The notes: generated by a model not told the origin, from the sequence alone. A DNA stretch of 64,000 nt from Bradyrhizobium sp. CCGE-LA001 (GCF_000296215.2 NZ_CP013949.1:6689501-6753500), one strand, 5' to 3'. Shown: positions 9,517 through 19,896, counted from the first letter of the stretch. Translations and numbers: made by a program.

Positions 9517-10374
9517 ATGAACCGCGACGCCGAACTAAGCGGCATAGCTCATATTGCCTTCGCCAGCCTGATGTTCGTTACTATGTCTTCGGTGATCAAG
9601 GTTGTAACGCAGACGCTTTCTCCGCTGGAGGTCGCTGCCCTGCGTAGCATGATGTCGATTCCACTACTCTTCTTGGTTCTCCCTAGAGATGTCCGATTCG
9701 ACGTCCTTCCCTATTTTTCGAAGGAGCACTTTCTCAGATCTGCATTTGGTTATACGGGCTTTCTGGCATTCGTCGCTTGTACATCGAAGCTTCCGTTAAC
9801 GGTAGTTTCCTCAATATTCTACACCTCACCCATCTGGTCCTTGCTATTGTCGACGATAGTATTGAAGGAGCGGCAGAGCGTCGCGCCGACCATTGGGCTG
9901 ATTTTCGGGTTCTTTGGCATGCTTGCCATAGTTCAACCGACCATCAGCAGCGCAGACGCCTGGATCGCCATCGGCTTTCTTGGGGCGGCCCTCGACAGCC
10001 TCGCTGTTATGATGATACGGCGCATAGCGAGCATCAATGCTCCCGAACGGATGGCCCTAAGCTTTATGCTATGGAGCTCCGCGATTGGCCTGCCTCTCGC
10101 AATCCCTGTATGGGTTTGGCCGGCGCCCGCTGATTGGCCGTTATTGCTGCTTATTGCAGTTTTGGCCGTGCTGACACAGATCGCGCTGGGGCGAGGTTAC
10201 GCTCTGGTCCGCCTCGCTCGCGCCGCTCCATTCGACTTCGTTCGTTTGCCAGCAAGTTTGTTGGTTGATCTGGTGTGCTTTGGCACGACTCCTACACCCA
10301 TGATGTGGCTTGGCGCTGGACTTATTCTATTTGGATCTTCGGTCTCTCTGGCAGAGCGACCAACGCGGAACTGA
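9517..10374 (+). CDS. EamA (DMT superfamily) transporter
   Basis: The 285-residue protein has ten predicted membrane segments in two EamA repeats (about 10-145 and 150-280), typical length for the family. It starts at the ATG after CAGGAGG. EamA proteins export amino acids and other small metabolites across the inner membrane. It lies next to the convergent SHMT-like gene and the ATP-grasp/racemase pair, so it may export the product of that island (inference). Alternative substrates cannot be excluded. Confidence 0.85.
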   Translation: MNRDAELSGIAHIAFASLMFVTMSSVIKVVTQTLSPLEVAALRSMMSIPLLFLVLPRDVRFDVLPYFSKEHFLRSAFGYTGFLAFVACTSKLPLTVVSSIFYTSPIWSLLLSTIVLKERQSVAPTIGLIFGFFGMLAIVQPTISSADAWIAIGFLGAALDSLAVMMIRRIASINAPERMALSFMLWSSAIGLPLAIPVWVWPAPADWPLLLLIAVLAVLTQIALGRGYALVRLARAAPFDFVRLPASLLVDLVCFGTTPTPMMWLGAGLILFGSSVSLAERPTRN

Positions 10375-10455
10375 CTTTGATTTTCTCGCTGGGGTGAACG
10401 TTCGCCTTCGTAGAAGGACTAGATAGACACTTCAGCCTGAATTGGGCTTCTTAAG

Positions 10456-11711
10456 TTACGCCAACCACTTCTCATTGAACAATGGCAGCCCTTGTGTATT
10501 ATCCTTAACGAAAGCGCTCAAACTACCAATTCCGCGATGCCTATTGGTCGACGTGATCACATCTCCAATCAACGTTCCAAGCCGAACGAATTGCGCTTCA
10601 TTAAATCCTCTCGTCGTGAGAGCGGCGCTACCAATTCTCAGTCCCCTGCTTCTGATGGTGGACGCTTGTCGAACGGGATCGGATTCTTATTGGCGATGAC
10701 CTGAGCTTCTGACAACGCGGCCTCAAGTTGAAGACCGCTCATATTCCAGCTCAGCAAATTAAGAAGCAGCAAGTGCGACGACGTACCCCCCGAAACGAGT
10801 GTAGCTCCTGCCTCAAGCAAGCCACGCTCCAACGCTTTCGCGTTTCTCAAGACCGCCCTGGCATATCTCTGAAAGCAAGCAGTTTGCACTTCAGCCAACA
10901 ACACTGCTCGTGCTGCAATTAAGTCCATCTTCGGCGCCCCTTGCAGTCCGGGGAATATAGCTCGGTCAATCTTTTTTCCTAAACTCTTCTTGCATAAGAC
11001 AAGCCCGCCACCCCTCGGACCTCGTAGTGTCTTATGTGTGGAAGTTGTTACAATATCGGCGTGAGGGAAGGGAGACGGAACCGCGCGACCCGCAACGAGA
11101 CCTGCGGTATGTGCTAGATCCACCCACAGAAGCGCACCGATCTCACGTGCGATCTCATGCATCTTCTCATACTCAACTAAGCGTGGATAGGATGAACCAC
11201 CACAGATGATCGCTACAGGTCGATTCTCGAGTGCAATCGAACGCACCTCATCATAATTCAGGTGCTCATCAGTCTTTGACACTCCATAGAAACACCACCG
11301 AAAATTTTGGCCGCTCGCGTGGAAAGAGGCTCCATGGCTCAAATGGCCGCCATCCTGAAGCCGCATCGCCATCAGCCTGTCTTGAGGCTGAAAAAGCCCG
11401 TTCATGATTGCGAAGTTTGCGATGGTAGCGCTCATCGCTTGCACGTTCGCATGTTCGCATGCGAACGCGGATTTTGCTCTCTGGATTGCCAAACTTTCCA
11501 GTTTGTCAGCATATTCACAACCAGACACACAGCGGTTTCCCGGATACCCCTCCGCATTCTTGTCAGCAAATATGCTTCCTTCGAATCCCCTGACTCTGGG
11601 AGAGGAATAGTTTTCAGAGGCGACTAAGCTTAGCTGACGCAACTGACGCTGCTCCTCCAAGCGCAGAAGATTCCCAACTTCTCTATCTAGAGTTCCGCAT
11701 CGATTGCCCAT
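10456..11711 (-). pseudogene. serine hydroxymethyltransferase-like enzyme with 3' frameshift
   Basis: From 11711 the frame is a fold-type I SHMT: LVASENYSSPRV and EGYPGNRCVSGCEYAD near the N-terminus, the PLP-lysine motif STHKTLRGPRGG, and GTSSHLLLLNL towards the end. Near 10675-10690, just after NKNPIPFD, the frame is lost and stops at 10638. The family's next motif continues in a neighbouring frame as RSRGLRIGSAALTTRGFNEA and on to a TAA at 10456-10458. One base change would restore a protein of about 417 residues, the normal length. SHMTs interconvert serine and glycine with tetrahydrofolate, and relatives make alpha-hydroxymethyl amino acids. It starts 33 bases after the ATP-grasp gene and should be co-transcribed with it. 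This is probably a specialised copy, not the housekeeping glyA. Confidence 0.8.
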
Positions 11712-11744
11712 GACACCCTATCTTCGATGAAGCCGTCGTCGTAC

Positions 11745-13088
11745 TCAGTTTCTCATGCCCGACAATTGAGCCAGATCACGCTCTGTAGCTTGAAGCTCCT
11801 CCAGATCTCTTCCGAAAATTACAAAGTCATAGGGACCAGCGTCTTCATGGCCTTCCGCCATCACAATTACGCCCAGTCTATCGGTAGGCTTATACTGAAG
11901 CTGCCTTCGCTCCAGCGCATCAACGAGATCGGGAAATCGGAGTCCGATAGGGACACAATTTCGAGAGAGAGCAACACGTGCTCCATTTTTGATATCGGAT
12001 TCCAATCCTAGGGAGTTTGATACGGCCCTTATCGAAGAGAAGCCTCCGTGTCGCCCGTTTACTTCGCAGGCAAAGAACCCAACCTCTTTGGCTCTAACTA
12101 TATCAACGCTGAGCGGCCCGAAATAGCCGATCTGCTGGGCGTAATTGCCAAGATTTCGGCACCAGGAAAGAACATCGTTGGGCAGACGATCAAGCAGCGT
12201 TCTACTCCAGTATGCTCCGCCATATCCTGGATTGAACAGGATCGAAGCTGCGCCTACAAGCTCAACTCTGTCCTTCCCGACATCAAAGTGGATGCCCATC
12301 GAACACTCATTTTCACTATATACCTCAACAATCACGGGCTCTTCTATTGTCGGAGACAACCCAAGTTCATGAATGGTCTCGCGCACAGAATTGGCATCAA
12401 CTTTCGGTGCTACGACCGACCGCGTCGCGCCCTGCGACGATCCTTCAACACTTTTCGAAATGACAATATTTCCATCGCCGCCTGAGTGACGGGCTACCTT
12501 CAGAATGGCCCGACCGGAAGCTGACAGAACTCTACATACAGAGTCGACTACTTGTTGTGTGCTAGCGCAATTGCTGCCGTTGGCGATCGGCACGCCAAGG
12601 TCGGAAGCAAATTGGCGGAATTTCTCCTTGTCGTTGAGAAGCCGAGTCGCGGCGGGGCATGCTCTAACGTTTTCGTTTGAGAATCTTACAGGAACGTCCC
12701 CCACCATTTTAGCGATGAAGATTGATACCTCGTCAGCGATATAAGGCTCCAGAGACGAGAATTGAGTGCCTGCAGTCATCACACGTAGCGATCTGGAAAA
12801 GGCGCTATCGGGCGCAATGTCTTTCTCCGAGATCGGCAAGGGACGCTTAGTGGGCGTCGAAGAAGTCGACAGCAAAGTGATGTTGCTTCCGCCTTTTAGG
12901 GAACTGACGTACTTCAGAAACTCCTTCGTGATGGGGGTTGGGGTGATAAGCAGATCGTCGCCTTTAGCAAGCCAAATCAATCTCTTGGCTGAGGCGGCGT
13001 TTGTTAGCAGGAAGTCGTCTGAGAGCATGTGAGCCGAAGGCGTCATTGCAGCGGAGCCAGTGTTTGCAAGTACTATCCGACTCATCAT
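11745..13088 (-). CDS. preATP-grasp/ATP-grasp ligase of the PGM1 type
   Basis: The 447-residue protein has an N-terminal preATP-grasp Rossmann-like part and an ATP-grasp core. The core includes LNDKEKFRQFASDLGVPIAN, GRAILKVARHSGGDGNIVIS (ATP-binding lysine and glycine loop) and FFACEVNGRHGG (metal-binding E and N). The C-terminal LGVIVMAEGHEDAGPYDFVI followed by FGRDLEE matches the tail of PGM1-related peptide ligases. PGM1 joins an N-capped amino acid to a peptide in pheganomycin biosynthesis (established for that enzyme). The substrate here is unknown. The start codon overlaps the racemase stop (ATGATGA-type), indicating coupled translation. Confidence 0.8.
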   Translation of the reverse strand: MMSRIVLANTGSAAMTPSAHMLSDDFLLTNAASAKRLIWLAKGDDLLITPTPITKEFLKYVSSLKGGSNITLLSTSSTPTKRPLPISEKDIAPDSAFSRSLRVMTAGTQFSSLEPYIADEVSIFIAKMVGDVPVRFSNENVRACPAATRLLNDKEKFRQFASDLGVPIANGSNCASTQQVVDSVCRVLSASGRAILKVARHSGGDGNIVISKSVEGSSQGATRSVVAPKVDANSVRETIHELGLSPTIEEPVIVEVYSENECSMGIHFDVGKDRVELVGAASILFNPGYGGAYWSRTLLDRLPNDVLSWCRNLGNYAQQIGYFGPLSVDIVRAKEVGFFACEVNGRHGGFSSIRAVSNSLGLESDIKNGARVALSRNCVPIGLRFPDLVDALERRQLQYKPTDRLGVIVMAEGHEDAGPYDFVIFGRDLEELQATERDLAQLSGMRN

Positions 13089-13876
13089 TCTCCCCCGGCA
13101 CGATCCTGGGTTACGGGTTCATTTTCTTTTCTCCACCAGTCAATACAGGCTTCAGCAAGAATGCTGATTGGATCAATGACGTCATCATCGTCTGCGAGAT
13201 CGCCCGAGATGGCGGACAATTCACTGCAACCAAGGATAATTACGTCAGGCGCGAAGGACCTAATCTGATGAATAAGCTGCTCCAGTTCTGCTCGTGCTTT
13301 TGCGGTATTTCCACACTTAACATCCGCGATGATCTGGATGGCTTCACGTTGAAGTCTTTTACGACAGCGCACGAATCCTTCACCGAAACTTGTTTCATTC
13401 GTTTGTGGGTATAGAGAGTGCTGCATGGTAGCTTTCGTACCCAGCAGAATTGAACGAAACTCTCGAATTTCATCATTCTTCATGTCGCAAATCTTCTTGG
13501 CTGTGATCTCGGTTACGTCGATCAAATCGATTGACAGCGCACGCTTGATCTCGCCAACCCAGAAGTGCGCGGTGTTGCAGGGGATGGCTATCGCTCCACA
13601 TCCAGCTTGCTCTAGCCAATGAGCCCGCGCCACAATTTGCCGCAAGGGTGCATCACTCCCCTCGGAGATTGCCTGCGATCTATCAGAGATGTCTGGAAGC
13701 GATAGGGCAACAAACGGAATATGGTCTTGATCTTTCTCCGCTTGGCGTTTTCGGGCGAGAGATTCCAGGAATTTGGCAGTTGCCAAACTTCCCATTCCGC
13801 CGACTACTCCCAGTGGCCTTCGTCGGCCAAGCGTTCCTGCAGACGGCAAATTGAGCTTCGACACGAAGTTCATCAT
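13085..13876 (-). CDS. aspartate/glutamate racemase family protein
   Basis: I start at the ATG at 13876 (MMNFVSKLN); the frame is open to 14107 but that extension is not family-like. The protein has LGVVGGMGSLATAKFL, the first catalytic cysteine in AIPCNTAHFW and the second in IILGCSELSA, the two-Cys arrangement of cofactor-independent Asp/Glu racemases. Length (about 263 residues) is normal. It would epimerise an amino-acid alpha carbon in the cytoplasm. It overlaps the ATP-grasp gene by four bases and heads the racemase/ligase/SHMT operon. This suggests that a D-amino acid is a building block of the product. Confidence 0.85.
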   Translation of the reverse strand: MMNFVSKLNLPSAGTLGRRRPLGVVGGMGSLATAKFLESLARKRQAEKDQDHIPFVALSLPDISDRSQAISEGSDAPLRQIVARAHWLEQAGCGAIAIPCNTAHFWVGEIKRALSIDLIDVTEITAKKICDMKNDEIREFRSILLGTKATMQHSLYPQTNETSFGEGFVRCRKRLQREAIQIIADVKCGNTAKARAELEQLIHQIRSFAPDVIILGCSELSAISGDLADDDDVIDPISILAEACIDWWRKENEPVTQDRAGGE

Positions 13877-14799
13877 ATAACGGGCCTGCCTCTCGCGATC
13901 TTTCTGCCACAACCGCTCTCGGCATTCGGCACCTTCGTTCAAGAGCACCCGCTCGCCACGGGAGAGCCACAAGCGAGCATCGACGAAGTTGTGACAACGC
14001 CGTTTTGGAACCGGTGTGACACATGGGCGATGAACCGTGCGAACAGCAAAGGCTGTGCCAACTTGGAGAGAAGTCAGCGCTAAGAACGTATGCGTCACTT
14101 CCGACACTTAATCGAGATTGCGATATCTGATTGTTGACAGACGCGTTGCCTGTGTCGGGAAAGAGACAGGCTGACATGACTTGTGTGTGCAGACCTACAA
14201 ACAGGAACGGCGGCACATCGACCCGAGTCGGACAGGCCGATCGCTCCGACAGCCGTTAAGCCAAGCTACAGTTGCATCCTCGCGCATAGTCGTTTTGTCC
14301 TACGCCCTGCTGGGCCCCTACATAACCAGTGGATCGCCCAGGCCGCCCCTAGGTCACCTCGCGACTGCGCAACGGGAAGTTCGATTTTCGGGCACTCGAC
14401 GGCAGGTCGAAAGAATTCGTCCTTGAGCAAAACGCGCCATCCGTCGACTACGTGATGTCTGCGCCGCGTTGAAGTCGTAGGGACCTCAGTCCCAATAGAC
14501 GCTATTGAATCGTCACCAGTGCGGATAAGACAAGGAATGGAGCGCGAGGCTTGCTAGCAATGGATCACCTTTGGCTCGCACCAAACCATACCTTAGCAAC
14601 ATGGGGTTGAGCCTGCCGGTTGGAGGATCTACCATCTTGCCGGTTGAGGCAGGTCGCGGCACCAAGGATCTAATCTTCGAGAGGCAATTCGGTCGACGGC
14701 GGCGCATGCGGTGCAGTTTCCAGTTAGCCGATCCCAGAGTAGCCCGCAACAGTGGCGGCATCCGAGCAACAGCTTCCGTAGAGGAAAGGACAAAGAGGC
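13877..14799. other. intergenic region between divergent racemase and M20 genes
   Basis: About 920 bases separate the two divergent genes. Several short open frames are present on both strands but none carries a recognisable domain. The region should hold the promoters of both transcripts; I see no clear operator or riboswitch. Confidence 0.35.
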
Positions 14800-16290
14800 A
14801 TGTCTCCGAAAGAAAGACCTTGGGAGGATAGCCATTGCGTGTCCAAGCGAACCGTTGACGAGGTCCTGCGGCATGCGGACACGACCCTAAATGCTAGCCT
14901 TGATCGGCTATTCCAACTGCTGCGAATTCAATCCATCTCATGCGACCCGCATTATGCGCACCACTGCCGCGAGGCAGCTTCCTGGCTGGCTAATGAGCTC
15001 TCCGGCATTGGCTTCGATGCATCTATCAGAGCTACGATTGGAAACCCTGTAGTGGTCGGACACAGCAAACAAGCCGCCGGTCCACATGTCCTGTTCTACG
15101 GCCACTACGATGTTCAACCCGTTGAGCCTCTGGATGAATGGGAGGCCGAACCGTTCGAGCCGATGCTTAGGATGCAGTCCAACGGGGGCGCCCACATTGT
15201 TGCCCGTGGCGCATCTGACGATAAGGGTCAGCTTCTGACTTTCATTGAGGCGTGCCGCTCGTGGAAGGCGACGACAGGAAGTCTACCAGTTGGCGTGTCC
15301 ATGTTCTTCGAGGGAGAGGAGGAAAGTGGCAGTCCAAGTATGGAGGCCTTCTTGGACGAATTCGGACATGAACTGATTGCTGATGTCATGCTGCTTTGCG
15401 ACACCGCGTTGTGGAAGGACTCGGTACCCGCGATTACCGTGATGTTTCGCGGCCTTTTGGAAGAAGAGATTCGAGTAACATGCGCCGATCGGGACTTGCA
15501 TTCAGGTGCATACGGCAATGCTGCACGCAATCCAATCCAGGTTCTCGCTGAGCTAATCGCTAGCCTAAGAGGTGGCAACGGGGAAGTGGCGATCGAGGGC
15601 TTCTATGACAACATAGCGGAGTTGGACAATACAGTCAGAGACGAGCTACTGAAGCTGAATTTCGACACCAAGCAATTCCTTAGAGCTGCCGGCCTCTCCC
15701 AATCGGCCGGGGACATTTCTTACTCAGTAATGGAGCAGATCTGGACTCGGCCCTCCTGCGAAATCAACGGAATAGCAGGTGGGTATTGCGGAGTTGGCCT
15801 GAAGACGATCATTCCGTCAAGTGCCGTGGCCAAGGTCTCTTTCAGGTTGGTAGATGGTCAAGATCCGGAAGAGATACGATCGAAGTTTCGCAATCACGTT
15901 CGCGCGCGAACACCGCCCGACTGCAAAGTGCAGTTCGTCGGCCTCACAGCCACCCCCGCATCTGTTATCAAGTCAAGGAACGCGTATCTGGACTGCGCGC
16001 GCGCCGCTCTGAAACAGGAATGGGGTTGCGGGTCTGTGCTGATAGGAAGCGGAGGATCGATTCCTATCGTAAGCATTGTTAAGCATCGATTGGGACTCGA
16101 CTCTCTGCCCATCGGTTTCGCGCGATCTGACAATCACCACCACAGCCCAAATGAAAAGTACGATCTTTACACCTTTCAAAAGGGAATTCGTTCGTGGATT
16201 CGCATTCTTGCGGAGCTTTCGACATGTAAAAGCGATCGGATCGATTCTGAACAAAAGTTAGGCGGCCGACAAGATGTGAATCACCATTAA
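14800..16290 (+). CDS. M20 family dipeptidase/deacylase
   Basis: The 496-residue metallopeptidase carries the complete M20 metal set: FYGHYDVQP (metal His and catalytic Asp), GASDDKGQ (bridging Asp), EGEEESGSP (catalytic Glu and metal Glu), LLCDTALW (metal Asp) and the final metal His in SDNHHHSPNEKY. The insertion after CDTALW (FRGLLEEEIRVTCADRDLHS) is the lid domain of the M20 dipeptidase branch. The start may be the ATG at 14800 or a GTG at 14836. It would hydrolyse a dipeptide or acyl-amino acid in the cytoplasm. Beside a peptide ligase it may tailor, recycle or detoxify the product (inference). Confidence 0.85.
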   Translation: MSPKERPWEDSHCVSKRTVDEVLRHADTTLNASLDRLFQLLRIQSISCDPHYAHHCREAASWLANELSGIGFDASIRATIGNPVVVGHSKQAAGPHVLFYGHYDVQPVEPLDEWEAEPFEPMLRMQSNGGAHIVARGASDDKGQLLTFIEACRSWKATTGSLPVGVSMFFEGEEESGSPSMEAFLDEFGHELIADVMLLCDTALWKDSVPAITVMFRGLLEEEIRVTCADRDLHSGAYGNAARNPIQVLAELIASLRGGNGEVAIEGFYDNIAELDNTVRDELLKLNFDTKQFLRAAGLSQSAGDISYSVMEQIWTRPSCEINGIAGGYCGVGLKTIIPSSAVAKVSFRLVDGQDPEEIRSKFRNHVRARTPPDCKVQFVGLTATPASVIKSRNAYLDCARAALKQEWGCGSVLIGSGGSIPIVSIVKHRLGLDSLPIGFARSDNHHHSPNEKYDLYTFQKGIRSWIRILAELSTCKSDRIDSEQKLGGRQDVNHH

Positions 16291-16496
16291 GCAATCAATG
16301 CTCCCTAGAAGGATCGAGCTTTGCCCGTGCGGCCGGCCGCAGATGCCGCCTCCGCGAGCTAATCCTCTCCGATCGTCATGTGCGGAAATCTGTCCGACCG
16401 ACGGTCTGGTGAAGATTCAGGCGTCCAATTTTCGAGCCGATTGAAACTGCACGTGTGGATTCCAGAACGTTTTTCCAGTGAGGTTTCGGTTGCACG

Positions 16497-17610
16497 CTAC
16501 CGAGACCTAAGACTGTTTAGGATGTGAACGACGCGTCTTAATCCGGTCTCTACAAGTAGTGGTGTGGCCCCGAATGAGAGCCGTAGGCCGTTTGCGTCAC
16601 CAAACGCGCAGCCGGGAACGCACGCTACATTGGCTTCCTCCCAGCGCACGATTTCGTCCGTGGATTGAACGGGAGCGCTATTTGCTAAAGCGGAGAGGAG
16701 CCTGCTTAGATCGAGAAAGAAGAACAACGAACCGTCTGCGCGCGACAGAGTAACGTCACGCAGATCGGATAAGATATGAAGACCTATATTGCGTGGTCGG
16801 CAATCGCTGATGTATCGCCCGCTTAAAGCTACCGTCGCTGACCTGAATGTGGTGCAGAATCGCACTCTGTGCGGTCACACTTGGCAGCGCGGCAGCATGG
16901 CAGTGCCGCCTCCTCATTACCGCCAACACGATCTCCCCGGGTGCCGCCAGGCAGCCCAAACGCCACCCCATTGTCGCGAGCTCGTGCGACAGCGCGTTAA
17001 CGACGATCGTCCGTGAACATACCCTTGGACGCGCCATGACGACCGATTCCTGGCGGCGCGCACCAGTGAAGATAAAGCTAGAGTAACTTTCCTCGGAAAT
17101 GATCCAGAGTCCGGCATCGAGCGCCAGGTCACCGATCCTGTCGAGAGTGGCCCAATCATAAACTGCGCCGGTAGGATCGCTGGGTGAGTTTATTACTATC
17201 GCTTTCGTTCGCGGTGTGACAGCAGCGCGGAGAGCTCTGGTATCCGGAGATTATCTCGGACGGCGAGTATCAACAAATACCGGCGTTGCGCCAGCGAGAA
17301 GAACCTGGTCGGGGATTAAGGGCGAGCAGGGACGAATGATGATGGCCTCGTCACCTGGACTGAGCAGGGCTAAGGCCGCTTCACGTACCGCTTGTTTTGG
17401 ATCCGCAGAGATTACGATGTCTTCCGTACTCCACGGCATCCCTGTTTTAACCGACAGCTTTTCCGCAACAATTCTACGAAGGGATGTCAGACCGAGGGGG
17501 AGTCTATAGCCGCTTCGTTCCAGCATTGGCAGCAGAAACCGCTTCGCGCATGGATAAAGACGACTCGAAGATGATCTCGTCGGTTGCCAAATCGATGAAC
17601 TGACATCCGA
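16497..17610 (-). pseudogene. class I/II aminotransferase, multiply frameshifted
   Basis: Pieces of one fold-type I aminotransferase follow each other in order but in different frames. IDLATDEIIFESS lies near 17590; then comes GYRLPLGLTSLRRIVAEKLS (17500 downward) with VREAALALLSPGDEAIIIRP; then TKAIVINSPSDPTGAVYDWA near 17200; then a region around 17050-16950 with GWRLGCLAAPGEIV; and the C-terminal end LRLSFGATPLLVETGLRRV near 16560. At least three frame changes separate them. The S-x-S/H-K lysine motif is not clearly preserved. It lies in the middle of the island and probably once served it. Confidence 0.65.
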
Positions 17611-18002
17611 TCGGGCTTATGTCGCGAGCAGCCGTCTCCTTTGTCGTTCTGCCCATTGAAACTCAGCTCGCCTCGCCCTATAGCTCCGAATTCCGATTGC
17701 AGAGCAACTCTTGGGCCAACTCAAAGCAGCGATATCGCTTACCGACTGTTGTCGGGAACGCCTCCCCCCATAGACCCATTGACGCTTCGTTGCCATTTGT
17801 CGGCGCCCCTTCTGTTCTGTTGCAAGCTCGCACGCGCGGCTGTACCAGACCGAACACGCCCGAGTCTGCAATCAGACAAGCTTGCTACCGGAAACGACAT
17901 TCGGGAGCGAAGACGTCAAGCGATTCCGCTGGGTCACATGGCCCGGATTCTGCATCGAGATGCAGCGGAAGCTGGATTTTTCGACGTTAGCATGGAGACG
18001 CT

Positions 18003-19661
18003 ATGCGCATCTGCGGCATCAAGTTGAGGCATGACGGAGCGATTGCGCTTATCGAGAACGGACGGCTTCTCTTTTGTGTGGAGCAAGAGAAACGGAAAAA
18101 CAATCTCCGGTACCAAGCAATCGAAAATCTTGACGCTGTCATCGCCGACTTGGCGGAGCACGGGCTGACTTCGCGCGATGTTGATCAGTTCGTGATCGAC
18201 GGTGGAGGGGACGGTCAGTCCCAGGTGCTCAGTGGTGCCGAGTCGGTCATTCTCAAATGGGGGCCGTACGTGGAACCCCATGCGGAAGGGCTTCTCACTT
18301 CGTACAATGGCTCTGGCCTGATTCTCGAAGGCAGAGCATTTCCCTATAAAAGCTATTCACACGTCTCGGGGCATGTAGCCTCCGCATACTGCACGAGCCC
18401 ATTTGCCGATTCCGGAGAATCGGCTTTCTGCCTCGTGTGGGACGGCTCAACCCTTCCACGCCTCTACCATGTTGGACGTCGAAGCGCTCGGTTCCTTGAA
18501 TGTCTGTTCCCAATTGTAGGTCACGCCTATGCTGTCGCCGGGGATCACTTTGGGCCCTACAAAGATATGGACCGCAAACCCTGGGATTTAGGTATCGCCG
18601 GCAAGCTGATGGCCTATATCGCGCTGGGTTGCGTTGAAGATGAAATAGTGATGGTGTTTCGCAAGCTCTATGAGCAATGCTTTGCGGGCGATACACCGCG
18701 TGCTTGTCGCTACCGTGCGGAGATCGAGAGCGGGGATTGGTTTCCGGCTATGCACGCCTTCTTTGACGCATGCGCGTCACAATTGGACAGCAAGCGAGAT
18801 GAAGACATACTTGCATCATTTCACTTTTTTCTCGAGTACCTCCTCGTTGAGCAATTGGCGGCTGCTGTAAAGCGTCATTCAGAACTCCCAGGATCACACA
18901 ATCTATGTATAGCTGGCGGTTGTGGTCTTAACATAAAGTGGAACAGCGCAGTGCGGTCCGCTGGCCTGTTCGACGCTGTTTGGGTACCGCCCTTTCCGAA
19001 TGACAGCGGCGCAGCGATAGGTGCGGCTTGTGCCGCGCTAGCGGAGCGGCAAGGCTTCATGGCGCTGGATTGGTCGGTCTACAGCGGTCCGCAACTGAGA
19101 CGGAGCGAGGTGCCGCCAGGATGGGAGGCCGTACCGTGCAATATGCGCGAGCTTGCTAACATCCTTGCGAGTGACAAGCCGGTCGTCTTTCTGGCAGGCA
19201 GTGCCGAACTCGGACCGCGGGCATTGGGTGGGCGAAGCATCCTTGCGGCTGCGACATCAGGGGGAATGAAGGATCATCTCAATCAGATCAAACGTCGTGA
19301 ATACTTTCGGCCGGTGGCGCCCATATGCATTGAGGATCGTGCGCCTGATATCTTTTGCCCTGGAACGCCGGATCCTTACATGCTGTTCGATCATCAGACA
19401 AAAGCGGAATGGCTCGATAGAGTACCAGCTGTGGTACATCTCGATGGATCTGCACGATTGCAGACTGTCTCTAGAACCTCTTCGCACAAGATAGCTGAGC
19501 TTCTCGTGGCGTATGAAGAACTTACCGGCATCCCACTGCTTTGCAATACGAGTGCCAATCTCAATGGATGCGGGTTCTTCCCGGATGCCGCAGGGGCTTG
19601 TCAATGGGGGCGTGTTGACCACGTATGGTCCGATGGCCTGCTGTGGACGAAAGTCGCATAG
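18003..19661 (+). CDS. NodU/CmcH-family carbamoyltransferase
   Basis: The 552-residue protein begins with the family's ATP-dependent domain (MRICGIKLRHDGAIALIENG, FCVEQEKRK) and has HVSGHVASAYCTSPF and GGCGLNIKWNSA in the middle. It ends with the YrdC-like-coupled C-terminal domain (AELGPRALGGRSILA, REYFRPVAPICIED, LLCNTSANLNGCGF). The length matches NodU. Enzymes of this family transfer the carbamoyl group of carbamoyl phosphate to a hydroxyl group, on Nod factors or on antibiotics such as cephamycin. There are no nod genes or a nod box in the window. A serine-type hydroxyl in the product of the island is therefore a plausible acceptor (inference). A GGAG precedes the ATG. Confidence 0.85.
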   Translation: MRICGIKLRHDGAIALIENGRLLFCVEQEKRKNNLRYQAIENLDAVIADLAEHGLTSRDVDQFVIDGGGDGQSQVLSGAESVILKWGPYVEPHAEGLLTSYNGSGLILEGRAFPYKSYSHVSGHVASAYCTSPFADSGESAFCLVWDGSTLPRLYHVGRRSARFLECLFPIVGHAYAVAGDHFGPYKDMDRKPWDLGIAGKLMAYIALGCVEDEIVMVFRKLYEQCFAGDTPRACRYRAEIESGDWFPAMHAFFDACASQLDSKRDEDILASFHFFLEYLLVEQLAAAVKRHSELPGSHNLCIAGGCGLNIKWNSAVRSAGLFDAVWVPPFPNDSGAAIGAACAALAERQGFMALDWSVYSGPQLRRSEVPPGWEAVPCNMRELANILASDKPVVFLAGSAELGPRALGGRSILAAATSGGMKDHLNQIKRREYFRPVAPICIEDRAPDIFCPGTPDPYMLFDHQTKAEWLDRVPAVVHLDGSARLQTVSRTSSHKIAELLVAYEELTGIPLLCNTSANLNGCGFFPDAAGACQWGRVDHVWSDGLLWTKVA

Positions 19662-19669
19662 GCGCTGTG

Positions 19670-19801
19670 ATGATGACCGATGTGAATTTCCCGACGAGCC
19701 ATGTACCGCGTCTCGGCAATACGGTCATGCGGCGCGGGCAGTCGCGCCTCACCGACATCGCACTGGGCGCCATGGTCGGAGGAGAACTTGTGGGTAATTG
19801 A
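19670..19801 (+). pseudogene. short frame after the carbamoyltransferase, possibly an acyltransferase N-terminal fragment
   Basis: The 43-codon frame MMTDVNFPTSHVPRLGNTVM and onwards begins eight bases after the carbamoyltransferase stop. 'VPRLGNTVMRRGQSRLT' followed by 'GAMVGGELVGN' faintly resembles the start of lysophospholipid acyltransferases. The remainder of such a gene is absent. It could equally be a chance frame. Confidence 0.25.
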
Positions 19802-19896
19802 AAGCCTCAACGGAAGGATACGTTATGAATGTGGCATACCGGAACAACTATAAGGGCTTCGCGCTACGAGCCGTGGGTTTCCGTGAACAGAACCTT

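Noticed and set aside
13877..14107. Upstream extension of the racemase to 14107
   Set aside because: The added residues have no family resemblance; the fold begins after the ATG at 13876.
18003..19661. Nodulation gene nodU
   Set aside because: The family includes NodU, but there is no other nod gene or a nod box nearby, and the neighbours are amino-acid/peptide enzymes.
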